A stretch of DNA of 64,000 nucleotides from Chrysemys picta bellii (Eukaryota > Chordata > Testudines > Emydidae): positions 90,131,468-90,195,467 of the forward strand of contig NC_088796.1 of the NCBI RefSeq assembly GCF_011386835.1, given 5' to 3'. A model generated the notes under the pieces. It was given only the letters and a program-made list of their open reading frames with translations. It did no database searches and had not been told where the DNA came from. This document shows, piece by piece, positions 1-10,472 of this stretch; position 1 is the first letter of the stretch, and each line of letters begins with the position of its first letter. The translations under genes were made by a program, and so were the position numbers.

Positions 1-165
1 GTATCAGAAACTGTTTTAATTGGCAAGGTTCCGAACAGCACTTAGTTCCTAGTTTAGACAAAGTTTTGTTTAAAAATGTGTTAGCTGAGTTTGTAGATTT
101 TTAATTACAAGACTTACCTACATCATGTTGCTAGGCTAAGAGACTTTTTAAACTGGACGGTCTCT

Positions 166-425
166 GGCCTGGTCTACAGTTTTTGTACAGGTATAGCTAT
201 TTTGGTCGGGGGGGGGAGTGATATTTTTTACCAAAATATTATAAGCCTAATGTGCACAACTGTACTGGTATAAAGGTGCCTTGTACTAGTATAGCTTATT
301 CCTCTTCCCATACAGGAATAAGCCATACTGCTATAAGCACTTTTATATCAATACAAGGAGGGAATATACGGCTTAACTGTACCAGTATAGCTAAAGCTGT
401 ACAGCTTTTAAATATAGACAAACCC
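166..425. mobile_element. Harbinger-like MITE in intron
   Basis: The left end reads GGCCTGGTCTACAG and the right end reads AAATATAGACAAACCC, an imperfect inverted pair of the (GG)TCTACA type found in several other short elements in this window. The interior has internal inverted stretches around 'tactggtataaa' and 'accagtatagc'. It has no coding capacity. It sits in the intron upstream of the first visible SLC28A exon. I see no clear target duplication, so the exact ends are approximate. Confidence 0.5.
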
Positions 426-915
426 TTTGTCTACCCTAGGTGGTGGTCAACATAGTAATTAAAACATGTTAGTTAACATATATTTTAACACTCATTTTCT
501 CAGTGTAGCTACACCAGATTAAGTCAGATGATAAATTAAACCTCCATCTCTCTTACCAATTCCCTGAACCATGGCCCCCATTTTAGGCCGCAATCCAACA
601 AAGCTTTTAAGCATGTGTTTAACTTGAGGCATAAAATTAAACTATATGCTTAAGTACTTTGGTTGGATCTGAGCCTTAAATTGCTACTTTTGTGATAATT
701 CAGGTAGACCTTACTATTAAAAATCCCCAGACTATTAGAGAGAGAGCAGCAAGATGCCAAGAACTATTTTTATATACTTTTTCAAAATATATATAGAAGT
801 TTATTTTAAAGAATTTAGCAGATACCTTCATTCTTTGATTGACATTTTCTCTTGTGATTAGCAAATATTTGCGCTTGTGCACCTGGCCCTTTTCTCTGTC
901 TTGTATATTTTGCAG

Positions 916-1113
916 ATCATTTGCGCTTATGTCTTCATGCCATTTTCTTTTATGATGGGGGTAGACTGGGAAGATAGTTTTATTGTCGGTGGACTCCTAG
1001 GTTACAAGACTTTCTTCAATGAATTTGTGGCTTATGAGCGTCTTTCAATGTTGATCCACTTGCGGGAGAAAGGTGGGCCCGTGTACGTTGGTGGCGTGAA
1101 GCAATATATGACC
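916..1113 (+). CDS. SLC28A3: SLC28A3-like nucleoside transporter, internal exon 1 of 5 in window
   Basis: This exon encodes part of a concentrative nucleoside transporter, a plasma-membrane protein that imports nucleosides coupled to sodium (and, for CNT3, also protons). It is 198 nt, phase 0 at both ends, bounded by TTTTGCAG and a GTGAGT donor. Its 66 codons contain the CNT signature G-x-K-x3-NEFVA-Y-x2-L, at exon residues 29-43 (GYKTFFNEFVAYERL). The glutamate in NEF (codon 1021-1023) corresponds to the residue known in human CNT3 as Glu519, part of the nucleoside and cation site. A hydrophobic segment lies before it. Taking that alignment, the window starts near residue 484 of about 690, so the N-terminal two thirds lie upstream. 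I call CNT3 over CNT1 or CNT2 from remembered similarity through the C-terminus; a paralogue is possible. Confidence 0.9.
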
Positions 1114-1299
1114 GTGAGTAACATTTTATAGTCTACTGATTTACTGGGCCCAGTTCTTACCTGATGGCGCTCCACTGATTTTAGTGGAATAACACAGGGA
1201 TGAATATGGCCCATTACTTTGACATTTTCTTTTGTGTTAAACCTCTTTTGATCTTTCCCCAACGGACCTCAGTTACTGAAGTTCATCCTTTTCCAGACC

Positions 1300-1645
1300 C
1301 GGCTATGTTCTTGCAGCCATGGCATCCTGGACTGTGAAGCATGTCAGATGTCACAAGCCAGACAAGGTCAGGCCTGGTCACTTCTAGGATTAAAGAACTC
1401 CAAGGAAATCCCAGTGTGCCACAGGAAGTGGTGTTAGAGACTAAGGTCTTGTCCCTATTGGGAATTTGTCCTGACGCTAGTACTGAATGGCCAGGCACAA
1501 ATGTAGCTACACTAGTTGGAAGCCCAAGCTCATGGTTTGCACCAATAGGGCCTGGCTTGGTTTCGATTGGTGGAATCAGGGCAAATTGCCAAGGTAGACA
1601 AGACCTAGTTAGGTGGCATTCTTCTTTCTGAGTGGAGCTGGTCAA
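1300..1645 (+). repeat. 5S-rRNA-derived SINE (SINE3/AmnSINE-like)
   Basis: The segment from about 1314 to 1430 can be read against 5S rRNA. It has a degenerate A-box region (AAGCCAGACAAGG for AAGCTAAGCAGGG), then GTCAGGCCTGGT matching the 5S GTCGGGCCTGGTTAG, and a decayed C-box around 'aggattaaagaactcc'. It continues into a non-5S body starting 'aggaagtggtgtt'. This is the layout of amniote 5S-derived SINEs. Open frames on both strands here (1341-1631 plus, 1283-1645 minus) are chance frames in the repeat. The 3' end is uncertain. Confidence 0.6.
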
Positions 1646-1735
1646 ATGAATTTAGACAAAACTTTTTCCCATCAAAATTTTCCCAATAGAATTTCTGGTC
1701 AAAATGAGAGAGAGAGAGAGAGCCCCATGCACCTC

Positions 1736-1815
1736 AGAATAGCCTGATGATTAGGGCATTCACTGGGGATGTGGGAGACCCAGGTTCAGAACCTGCTCTG
1801 AATCAGGCAGGGCTC
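1736..1815 (+). repeat. tRNA-derived SINE head
   Basis: The segment has a tRNA-like A box (TAGCCTGATGATTAGGGCA), then GGGAGACCCAGGTTCAGAACC with a B box GGTTCAGAACC, and a following 'ctgctctgaatcagg'. This matches the head of a common turtle tRNA SINE. The flanks (1640-1720 and 1830-1925) are rich in short AAAATTT-type direct and inverted motifs, and there is a short (AG)n run at about 1705-1722. Confidence 0.6.
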
Positions 1816-2290
1816 TCTCATGTGTTTTTATGAAAAATTTCAAAAGTCTCATTTTTGTCCTGCATGGGAACAAAACCATATGTCAAAACCTCAAAATGTT
1901 TTCAACAAAACAGAATCCTTGTTTTCTGGCCATCCATCCTTATGAGCCAGTATTGAATCTGTGACCCAGTGTTGTGTGATACTGCAGGTGCCCTCTCTTC
2001 AGTTAACATTTAAAATTGATATCTTAACCACTTATGGTCATTAAAGATCCCATGGAATATTTTCCAACAGCAGAGTTATTAACCAATTGTACCCTAACAA
2101 AGAGATGTATGTGGCTCTAAATCTCTGAGTGAACCTGAACTTTGAAAGATGGATGCTGTTGGCTACCTGCTCACATCTCACTTTATTATTATGCTCTGTG
2201 GCACAGAAGAGCTACTTTCACTGTTATTGGTTCATACAGGCAGTCAAACTAACTCTCCTTGGTAAAGAGCTTGAGATCCCCACGTGAGAA

Positions 2291-2490
2291 AATAATAATC
2301 ATGCACAGCACTCATAAGAATTTGCATCCATAGGTTTCAAAGCACTTTGCAAAGTATCATTTTCCCCCTCACTGAAGGTAGATTTGAATAAAATAAATAT
2401 CACACATTTTACAGATGTAGAAACATGGGAGGCTCAGAGGTTAAGAGATTTTCCCAAGGTCATGGAGGGAGGGAATGGCAGAGCCAGGAA
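2291..2490 (-). repeat. MIR-like SINE, reverse orientation
   Basis: Read in this orientation the segment matches the reverse complement of a MIR/CORE-type SINE: 'agcactttgcaaag', 'attttacagatg.agaaac', 'gaggctcagaggttaagagattttcccaaggtca', 'ggcagagccaggaa'. These blocks are in the order expected for an antisense copy. It lies in the intron between exons 916-1113 and 3941-4022. Confidence 0.65.
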
Positions 2491-3640
2491 TTAGTGATGC
2501 AACCACATACAAAGGTTGGAGAGAAGTGGGGAATCAAGGATGGGATTGCATTAGTCTTGCATCTGCATTGAGAGGGACATGTCCCCTTCATCCTCCTGAA
2601 CCTATGCTGTGGTGCAAAGGATTATTATCATTACTGCAGGGGTTGGAAATTGCCAGTAGCAATTTTAAGTGTGACCTGATGGCTTGGACATGAGGGTGTT
2701 TGGGTTTTCAGATTTAACTTCTATTCAACCTCAGACCCCTCCAATATATCTATGTGCTCAGAGAGAGAGAGAGAGCACTCTGATGCATCCACCCCCACAG
2801 CCCATAACAACAAGGCTTCCTGTTTTTCAAAGCTAGGAGAGTACAAGTGAAGGCAGGGAAATCACAGGAAACAAAGCCGTTTCTAGGGAAAGCAGATAGA
2901 GTGAGTACTTGACAAGCATTCTCTTGCATATGTGCCACATGACTGCAAATATCTACAAATTGGTTCTCAGAAAACAGGAGCAGGAACAAAGGAGCTTCTA
3001 ATCAACAGGAAACCTATGAGAGCACTCCTCAGACTTCACTGTGGGCTTAAAATGCAATTAATGGGGAAGGGATGCAGGGAGCAAAGCTTTCCATTTCCAT
3101 GTTCCCTGCTTTCCCATACCTTTCAACTAGGTTGGCTTCTTCAAGGACTGTAGCCTAGTTTCACCCTCAGGAAGCTATCATATACCCTGCAAGTGGCTCT
3201 TGTCAGTGGAAAGTCCATTGAGGAAAGAGGTGAGCATCTGGAAATGGAAAGCAATACAAACTTCTCTTTGCTCTGAGGCCCACAGAGAGTAAGTGTTGCC
3301 CCAAAAGAAGATGACACTGGCCAGGGAGTAGGTATGGACAAGGGCAGCCAGGGGAGGCACTGATCCCGACTCTGCCCCTGGGGTTCCTGGGGAGCCCCAA
3401 TAACAATTTAAATGTGCTCCTTTTCCCTGAAGGAAGCATTCAGCAAATACCACCACCTGTCGTACCTCAGACTGAATGCCTCCTAAACTGCAGCATTTCC
3501 AACTAGTGCAGGGGCCCTAAACCAGTTTGGACAATTAAACCCTCTGGGATTTTCAATCCCAATCCAGACAACCCTTTTAATCATCTGAATTTGAGCTGGG
3601 ATGCATAAAGAAGGAAACCTCAAGAGAAGTAGAGAGGTTA

Positions 3641-3890
3641 TTTTACCTCAGCACATCCTATCCACAATGACTTCAAGATCTCTTTCTTGAGTGGTAACAG
3701 CTAATTTGACCCCATCATTTTGTATGTATAGTTGGGATTATGTTTTCCAATTTGCATTACTTTGCATTTAACACTGAATGTCATCTGCCATTTTGTTGCC
3801 CAGTCACCCAGTTTAGTGAGATCCCTTTGTAACTCTTCACTTTGGACTTAACTATCTTGAGTAATTTTGTATCATCTGCAAACTTTCAAA
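3641..3890 (-). mobile_element. CR1 LINE fragment (reverse transcriptase, FADD motif)
   Basis: Translating the minus strand from about 3886 gives FADDTKLLKIVKS, the catalytic FADD box of a CR1-type reverse transcriptase. It continues into a decayed frame with 'slnWvtgqQ' and ends near 'tgctgaggtaa'. It is a 5'-truncated, 3'-truncated remnant with stops. It lies only about 50 bp before the acceptor of the next SLC28A exon. Confidence 0.8.
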
Positions 3891-3940
3891 CAATTGAATA
3901 ATTTATTTTCTGTCTGAGGTGTGTGTTTGTTTATTTTTAG

Positions 3941-4022
3941 ATCCATTCTGAAACCATTGCCACCTATGCCCTATGTGGATTTGCAAATTTTGGTTCTCTG
4001 GGAATGGTGATAGGAGGACTCA
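3941..4022 (+). CDS. SLC28A3: SLC28A3-like nucleoside transporter, exon 2 of 5 in window
   Basis: The exon is preceded by the polypyrimidine tract and acceptor TTATTTTTAG and followed by donor GTAAGA. Its 82 nt (27 codons plus 1) encode IHSETIATYALCGFANFGSL and then a glycine-rich GMVIGGL turn. This is the well-conserved TM-helix segment 'ATYALCGFAN' of CNT proteins. It enters in phase 0 from the previous exon and leaves in phase 1; the dangling A joins CA of the next exon to make the threonine of GGLTSMAPS. Confidence 0.95.
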
Positions 4023-4980
4023 GTAAGAACAATATGTTTTTCTCATTTTGACAATTTTTTTTGCTGTATAATTAAAAAGAAAACCACTCTGTGGTATACA
4101 TTCTTGATGAACTGCAACACATCACCAAGACCCGGATTCTCAGCTGCATTAGGGCAGCTTTTGCCTCTCCCCAGTGTAAAGCTGCCCTAAAGCTGAATGA
4201 ATAAATCACCAAAGAGCTTTAGTGCGATCCTTGGGTGGTGTAACACTGCTGTGGCAGTCCCTATGCTCCACTCCTGTGGCTGGGGGTGTGGTCAGGGCAG
4301 TCCTATGCCCTGGCGGTCCTCTGCTGTTGTACCCTCCCTTCTTGGCCATTGACAGCCAGTGCTACACAGCAGACTTTGCACAAAATAAACCATTTCATTA
4401 GGTTCATAGTATTCTTGCTGGTATTTCAGAAAATATTGGTTTGCTTTCTGTAAGAACGCCACAAGTGAATCAGTTTATAAACTTCCAACTTCCCTGTTCT
4501 TCAGGAGTATAAAAAAATTCTGTTTTTCAAAGTTCATTTTTAATGTACTGTTTAAAATAGGCTTACCTGATCCTATATAGGCTGTCTCCTGTCTGCTTTG
4601 GGTTCTGTGACAGCTCTGCTGTCAGAGAATGGTGCGTGCTGGGCCAACACAGATGAGCAGGAATCAATGGGTGTGACAGTCTGATACAAGGGGGGAAAAG
4701 TGGTTTGACTGTGGTTGGTATCTATTAGCCAGCTTCAGTCGGGTATTCAGCACATATTGTTGAGGTAAATGGAAATTACATTTTTTATTTGCAGCTCACC
4801 TTTTAGTAGAAAGACAAATATGTATATACTTTGTGTTTGTATATCTCCCTGAGAATATCAGATTTATTTTACTTGCCCCTATTTGTCAGTACCATGATTT
4901 GCAATTTGCTTTTCTAGAGGATATGCTTCCTAGGAATTTCATCCTCTTTTTATTTGATTTTTTTCTAATTTTCTTCCCAG

Positions 4981-5079
4981 CATCTATGGCTCCTTCCAAA
5001 AAAAGGGACATTGCTGATAGTGCCTTTAGGGCAATGATTGCTGGTACTGTCGCCTGCTTCATGACAGCTTGCATTGCAG
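4981..5079 (+). CDS. SLC28A3: SLC28A3-like nucleoside transporter, exon 3 of 5 in window
   Basis: The acceptor is TTCTTCCCAG and the donor GTACTG. The 99 nt enter and leave in phase 1. The peptide begins SMAPSKKRDIADSAFRAMIA and ends GTVACFMTACIAG, the last core transmembrane helix of CNT proteins with its preceding positively charged loop. A 100-residue reading frame starting at 4833 runs through the intron into this exon, but only 4981-5079 is coding. Confidence 0.95.
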
Positions 5080-5467
5080 GTACTGTGTATAAATTTGTAA
5101 TATCCCTGACTGACCACGAGGTGTCAGCATGTTAGTACACTAATTTTATAACGAGATCATTCATGTTATCTACCTGTAAGTTACTCCTCGCTTTGAGAGG
5201 GTTAAAAGTTGTTAGTGAGGAAGAGCTCCTAGAATTTGGCATATAAAAAGACTTTGCCTAGTTTGTCTTTTACATCTAAGATATCAATTTTAAATTTTTT
5301 AGTCAACGTATAATTACTGATACATCTAGAAGAAATGATAATTACCAGTTACAGGTGAGTTATAGGACCTCCGTCACATCTTTATCCTGGTTTAATTTAG
5401 AACTAGAAGGCAAAGAAGAGGTACAAGAGGGGGAGGCGTGGGGGAAATAGAGTACTTTTATTTTTTA

Positions 5468-5566
5468 ATGGGCCTGATTCCATTCTCAGAGTGGGATAAA
5501 TCAGGAGTCACAGCAGTGAAGTCAATGAAGTTACTCCAGTATAAGTGAAATCAGAAACTAGGCCTT
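5468..5566. repeat. Palindromic 'ggcctgattc' short element
   Basis: The segment opens with GGGCCTGATTCCATTCTCAG and closes with GAAATCAGAAACTAGGCC. In the middle 'cagcagtgaagtcaatgaagttactcc' is the hallmark loop of this family. Near-palindromic copies also occur at 9335-9425, 10760-10862, 11162-11265, 58138-58205 and 63391-63470. Confidence 0.5.
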
Positions 5567-6254
5567 TATTTTCAAAATCCCATCAAAATGTGGGTAAAAG
5601 TCTCAAGCTGAATCATGAGTTACAAAGAAATTACTATCTCAGAGAGGAAATGAAAAGAGGACGTAATATCAGGAATCATACCCCTGAAGGGGTTAATTCA
5701 TTAGCCAGTTAGTGAGATTTCCAAAAAAAATCAGCTGTGATTAAATTGTGCAACAGTATTTTCCCTAACTATCCCTCTTGCCGTTTCCTTTCTGAGCATG
5801 TAATATCCAGAACTGTCATTATCAAAATCAAATAATTGATGCTTCTTTAGTTTAGACAGGATCTTGGTGCATAAATAGCACAGCCAGATCATGTCTCAAA
5901 TCAGAAAAGTCCACTTTTAAGAATATCAGTTTTTTTCATTATGGCCCCATGTAGCTCTTTCCATTTTTTGAAAGCTATGAAACTAGCTTAACATTACATG
6001 AGTTCTAAGCTCTCTGAGTTTTTGACAAATGACAACTTTATCTTGCATGGAAAAACGGAGGCATTAGAAAATCTTAGCAAATAGTGTAATTTGAAGGTCC
6101 TGGGTGACTAAGAACCCAGAACATCCATAGGCAAATCTGTATATACTAAAATCTATTGTGGAAAGAAAATTGTATTCCACCCACTTCTACAACAGTTAAT
6201 GCTTTTCTTATGCCTAGAACAAATTCTGAGATCCAAGTAATTTCTGGTAACCCT

Positions 6255-6427
6255 ATCTCATAGAACTGGAAGGGATGCTGAATGAAAAGGTCATTGAGTC
6301 CAGCCCCCTGCCTTCACTAGCAGGACCAAGTACTGATTTTGCCCCAGATCCCTAAGTGGCCCCCTTCAAGGACTGAACTCATAACCCTGGGTTTGGCAGG
6401 CCAAACCACTGAGCTATCCTTCCCCCA
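6255..6427 (-). repeat. Tortoise Pol III SINE (tRNA head, CR1-like tail)
   Basis: On the minus strand the element begins with GGGGGAAGGATAGCTCAGTGG, a tRNA A box, then GGTTATGAGTTCAGTCC, a B box. A unique body follows ('tttagggatctggggc'), and the tail 'gactcaatgacctttt..ttccagttctatgag' is shared with CR1 3' ends. This head-tail combination is the known turtle (cry/tortoise) SINE family that borrows CR1 machinery. It lies in the intron before exon 7909-8035. Confidence 0.8.
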
Positions 6428-6684
6428 ACTTTCTGAGACTATATAGACATAGGACCAAGTCCTGAAACCCCATAGACATTAATGAACATGGTTCTCCTCA
6501 GACCATTTTATACCTGTGTATTTTATATTTTGGAAAATGCTTAGCAAAACTTAAAATTTATGCCCAAAGCTACCAAAACAATGGGCCTAATTCTCTGCTT
6601 ACTTACCCTAATGTAAATCAGGAGCAACTCCATATTAGTCAACAAAGTCACACTGACATGAAACCAATATGAGAGGAGATTTTA

Positions 6685-6850
6685 GGGTAAAATTTCAGAA
6701 GGGATTACGTGACTTAGAATTTTCAAATGTATTTAGGTGCCTAAAGATGCAGATAGTCACGTAGTGGAATTTTCAAAAGTGCCAAAGCAGTTAACCACTT
6801 AACTCCCATTGATATTAGGCACCTAAATAGTTTTGAAAATTTGACCCTTA
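6685..6850. repeat. MITE with aaaattt..gtgcc inverted ends
   Basis: The left part reads 'aaaatttcagaagggattac' and 'atttaggtgcctaaa'; the right part reads 'ttaggcacctaaatagttttgaaaattt'. The arms pair around 'taactcccattgat'. Related copies lie at 47508-47606 and 52836-52925. No coding content. Confidence 0.5.
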
Positions 6851-6985
6851 GGAACCTAAGTCCCATTAGATTCCTAAGTAACTTAGACACTTTCAAATAT
6901 TTTATCCTTAGGCTTAAGCTCCCTATAAATTCATGGGCCACTGACTGCCATGCTCAAATTCCAGTCACTGTTGGTCTCTCAGAGA

Positions 6986-7277
6986 CTATGTCTACACTTG
7001 GAAATGGGCTCATTCCTCCCAGGTCATGTAGATATATTTGCCCTAGCTCTCATTGAGCTAGTGCACTAAAAATAGTAGCATAGCAAGGGGTCGCACAGGC
7101 AGCAGGGAGCAATGGCATGGGCTAGCCATGCTGAGTATGTACCCTGCCGCTACTCACTGCTGCCCATGCTGCCCCAGCTACACTACTATTTGCAGTGCAT
7201 TAGCTCAATGGGAGCTAGCGTGAGCATGCCTGTGCAGGCAGGGAATCACACGCCTAGCTCCAAGTGTAGACACACCC
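6986..7277. mobile_element. MITE with tctacacttgga inverted repeats
   Basis: The left end is CTATGTCTACACTTGGAAATG and the right end is CTAGCTCCAAGTGTAGACACACCC, giving TCTACACTTGGA at both ends as an inverted repeat. Inside, 'gctctcattgagctagtgcactaaaaatag' pairs with 'ctactatttgcagtgcattagctcaatgggagct', so the element is a long imperfect hairpin. Small frames inside it are not genes. A related end occurs at about 43014-43090. Confidence 0.65.
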
Positions 7278-7624
7278 ATACAGCCCTGATATCACCATCA
7301 CTAAAAAGGTTTCCCTTCCCAGCTTGCAGGAGATAAACCCTCGAAATGTTAACTGATACGTAAGAACTTATTTGAAAAATGACATCACTCAGTGCCTAGC
7401 AAGAAGCGAGAGGAAGGCAGACAGCTGTCCACTAATTTTTAAAGAGAGATTATTTCAGAACTGGAACAAAGGATTCGATGTGTCTGAAATGAATGAGCTT
7501 CACCCAGTATCTGGCCTCTCCTGTTTCAGCAGCATTGTGTGTCATATGATATGAATGGGAGAAACTGTCCATCACTCGTCTCTGAGTTTAGTGTGGTATC
7601 TTAGGCTCTGTATTCAGGAAAAAA

Positions 7625-7855
7625 GGAATATTCTTACTTTACATTAGCTAATGCGTGGTAACTAACATGAGGTAAAAAATCCTAATGAAGACACAGCTGT
7701 TTATAGTAGTTTCACATGAGTTAACCTTTACTTTGACCTGCGAATTCCTCTTTAACCTACAACTTGCCTTGTCGTCACTAGGATTTTACCTCATGTTAGT
7801 TACCACGTTAGCTAACATGAGGTAAGAACACATCTCTTTTCCTAGTGAAGACACC
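7625..7855. repeat. MITE with cctaatgaagac / tttcctagtg inverted arms
   Basis: The segments 'gcgtggtaactaacatgaggtaaaaaatcctaatgaagac' and 'cgtcactaggattttacctcatgttagttacca' are inverted copies, and 'ttttcctagtgaagacaccc' closes the element. The same family appears at 48014-48335. It lies 50 bp upstream of the 7909-8035 exon. Confidence 0.55.
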
Positions 7856-7908
7856 CACCTAGCAATTTCTATTATTAAAGGAAACTGACTACTGTATTCA
7901 ATTTCCAG

Positions 7909-8035
7909 GAATATTATCTGTACCAGTTGTGGAGGTTCCATGCCATATTTTATTAGGGGATGCCTTCAATGCAACAAATTTGCCAAGCAACACCACAACA
8001 CCAATAGTTGGATGCTGCCAAGATCTCTTTAACAG
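7909..8035 (+). CDS. SLC28A3: SLC28A3-like nucleoside transporter, exon 4 of 5 in window
   Basis: The acceptor is ATTTCCAG and the donor AACAG|GTACTT. The exon is 127 nt, entering in phase 1 and leaving in phase 2. It encodes GILSVPVVEVPCHILLGDAF, then two N-glycosylation sequons (NAT and NTT) and a GCCQDLFN block. This is the start of the extracellular cysteine-rich C-terminal tail, and it follows the same order (Cys, NAT/NST, NTT, double Cys) I know from mammalian CNT3. Confidence 0.93.
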
Positions 8036-9334
8036 GTACTTATGAGCGCATCATTCTCTCTCATAGTCATTCTGTGAAGTCAGTTATTCCCCAGGGCTGC
8101 TGTATTTTCATGGCAATCTTTTAGGAAACCGTGGTAAATAAAGGCATAAGTAATAGAAATATAAGGGGGGCGGGGAATCAATATCCACAGACATTGCTTT
8201 GGAGCCAAAATAACATTTTCCATTGTAAATAACCAGAACAATGCATGTGGTGCCTCAAAAATATGGAATATAAGAGTTGCCGTCTAGAGCATATGTAACT
8301 TTTTCACTCACTTGGGCTCTTTAGCTTTGCATTTGGACATCCAACAGCCTGATTTTATTTTGAATATCTGGGTCTATCTCCATCCACTGGCTGCAGGTGA
8401 TTTTTGCACGCCTCAAAGAAATTATTTTAACTCTGTTTGTTTTTCTTGTAATTGTGCATTTCCTCTCTATCAGATATCAAGTAGAGATGGGACAGCTGAG
8501 AAGTTCAGAACAAAATGTGAAATTCAAGTGAATTTTAGATCTGGAACTCTCATTTACATCATTGTTTTGGCGGTCACATTTTTGACCCAGAAGCACATGT
8601 CCCCAAAGTCTGAGTATTATTGGATCTCTAAAACTACTAAAACCTTAAGTATTTGAACTACCACAGTACATGACCATAACCATGTATCTGAGATAGGCCA
8701 GGATCTTTTCCTCCAGCAGTCTGTGTGTCTGGTTAAAAAGAGAATATCTTTTCTTTAGAAAATATTGTAAACATTTGAACCAAAACAGGTCTAGAGGTAA
8801 ATTGTATATTTATATAACTTTCCATAAAATATTTAGGGGGACAAAGAAAATAAAGATATTAAATAAATAAGGAGTATATTAAATCAAATGTAGATTGTGA
8901 CATGAGGCAACAAAGGTCTATGTTTTCTGCGTTATGGCAGGCACATATTTTATTCACTCTAATATGCCTTCTTTTCACTTCCACAATAAATCTATTCTCT
9001 GTTAAGGATCAAGGGTCTGATTCTTTATGCTCTTACACAAATGTAAATCAAAGGAACCTTATGGTCCCTTCATCGTCCACTCCAGGTTTCTCTGGGGGGG
9101 GAGAGGATGTAGCCCTTGTATAATTGCAATGATGACTGAGAAAGACTTTAGGATAAATCATAGAAACACTTCCATAAACTTGGTTTAATATAGTCCTTAT
9201 TTATCTCATATCTTTATTTACTTTGTCCCACTAAATCTTTTATGGAAAGTTATGCAAATATACAAAAAAAAAACCAAATATACAAAAATAATTTATAAAG
9301 TAAATACAGTATAGATGCTGCTGTAATGTAGCCT

Positions 9335-9425
9335 GGCTGTATTCTCAGATCCTCAGCTGGTGTAAATTGTACTAACTCCACTGACTTCAATGGAGCTATG
9401 ACAATTTACATCATCAAAGGCTCTG
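9335..9425. repeat. Palindromic short element in last intron
   Basis: The loop 'aactccactgacttcaatggagctatgac' is flanked by 'cagctggtgtaaattg' and 'caatttacatcatcaaagg'. This is the same family as 11162-11265. The rest of the 8036-10345 intron is AT-rich with no repeat or exon that I recognise, except possible inverted ends 'ggtgaccatatttt' (9675) and 'catatggtcatttta' (10197). Confidence 0.45.
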
Positions 9426-10345
9426 CCCCTCTGTCTCAGCCTCTGCTATTCATTCCTGTCCCTGCATGCAAGAGTCTGGAAATGTGCAGAGTGTCCTGCA
9501 GGATTTGTGGCAACTTAAACTTCCAGCTGAAATTTCTCTCTTTCTAATACAGATCTAGGTCACAGTCCTAACATTAATTTTCTATTTTTGTTATTTTAAG
9601 ATTTCTAAATATGTTTCTAGCTTGGATGACTTTATATGAAAAGTAGCTTTCAATATTGCATATGCAATGGGAAAGGTGACCATATTTTCAAAATCAAAAC
9701 CTTGTACGCTTTTATGATGACATTTTTATGGTTACAAAAACTCATAGGCAAAGTACACAGTTTTGTTTTTTTAAACTAATATGTTGGTGCCATTACCACC
9801 AGCTTCTTCTGACTAAATGCATATTACTTGGAGTGGAGGACTTTTTCTTGTAACTTAGTGTTCGGAATGAGTTTATCATAAAACAGTGAACAGATGTGGC
9901 TAACATTTACTTAGAGCAAAAAATCCAGCTCTCCTGGGCTCCTCTCTCATTGGCATATTCCATTCACTCCAAGCAATGTTCATCACACTGAATGTTCATT
10001 CCACTTGATTCTTTGTTCCTGGTAAACACAGAGCAAGTTCTACTCAGTATAGTGATATTTAGCAGACAGTTTGAAGATTAAAAAAAAATCTGATTGAAAA
10101 AATGAAACAGTGGAATGTTTCAGTTGTCCTGGAAGAATTTCCTGGGGCACAGGAATTTCCTATGGAAACCTGGGACTGCCCCAATAAAACCAGGACATAT
10201 GGTCATTTTAGCATTGCAGGGGTTTAGAACTGTCTATTTTAAGTCCCATTCCAAGTATGATAATTTAACATTCTAAACCCCCTGGCCAAAATATGTATAT
10301 TGTGAAAATAAACCTGACTTCCTTTTTTTCCCCCTCCTTCACCAG

Positions 10346-10472
10346 CACCAGTGCAAACAATTCTCAAGAGATCTTCTTAGGAGGAAACTACAGCCTAAAC
10401 TCCTTGAGAGGATGTTGCCAAATACTGGAATCTCCCACTTTTAATTGCAGTTGGACCACTCCATTATTTTGA
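10346..10472 (+). CDS. SLC28A3: SLC28A3-like nucleoside transporter, terminal coding exon
   Basis: The acceptor is CCTTCACCAG after a long pyrimidine run. The C at 10346 completes an AGC serine with the previous exon's AG. The coding part runs 127 nt to the TGA stop at 10470-10472 and encodes a tail with a GGNYSLNSLRGCC block, a TFNCS block and final TPLF. Three sequons are visible (NNS, NYS, NCS). The GGN-S-L-SL-GCC and STFNC-like pattern is the conserved extracellular C-terminus of CNT3. The five exons total 633 nt, i.e. 210 residues plus stop, with no frameshift or internal stop, so the gene looks intact here. Confidence 0.93.

Noticed and set aside
1300..1430. True 5S rRNA gene
   Set aside because: Too diverged across all internal promoter boxes and continuous with a SINE body.
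1283..1645. 120-codon minus frame near an SLC28A exon
   Set aside because: It lies within a 5S-derived SINE; the plus strand is open as well.
6255..6427. True tRNA gene
   Set aside because: The A and B boxes belong to a SINE head; there is no complete cloverleaf, and a CR1-like tail follows.
9675..10210. MITE with ggtgaccatat / atatggtca ends
   Set aside because: The ends look inverted, but the interior has no family-like structure and I see no target duplication; too weak to list.
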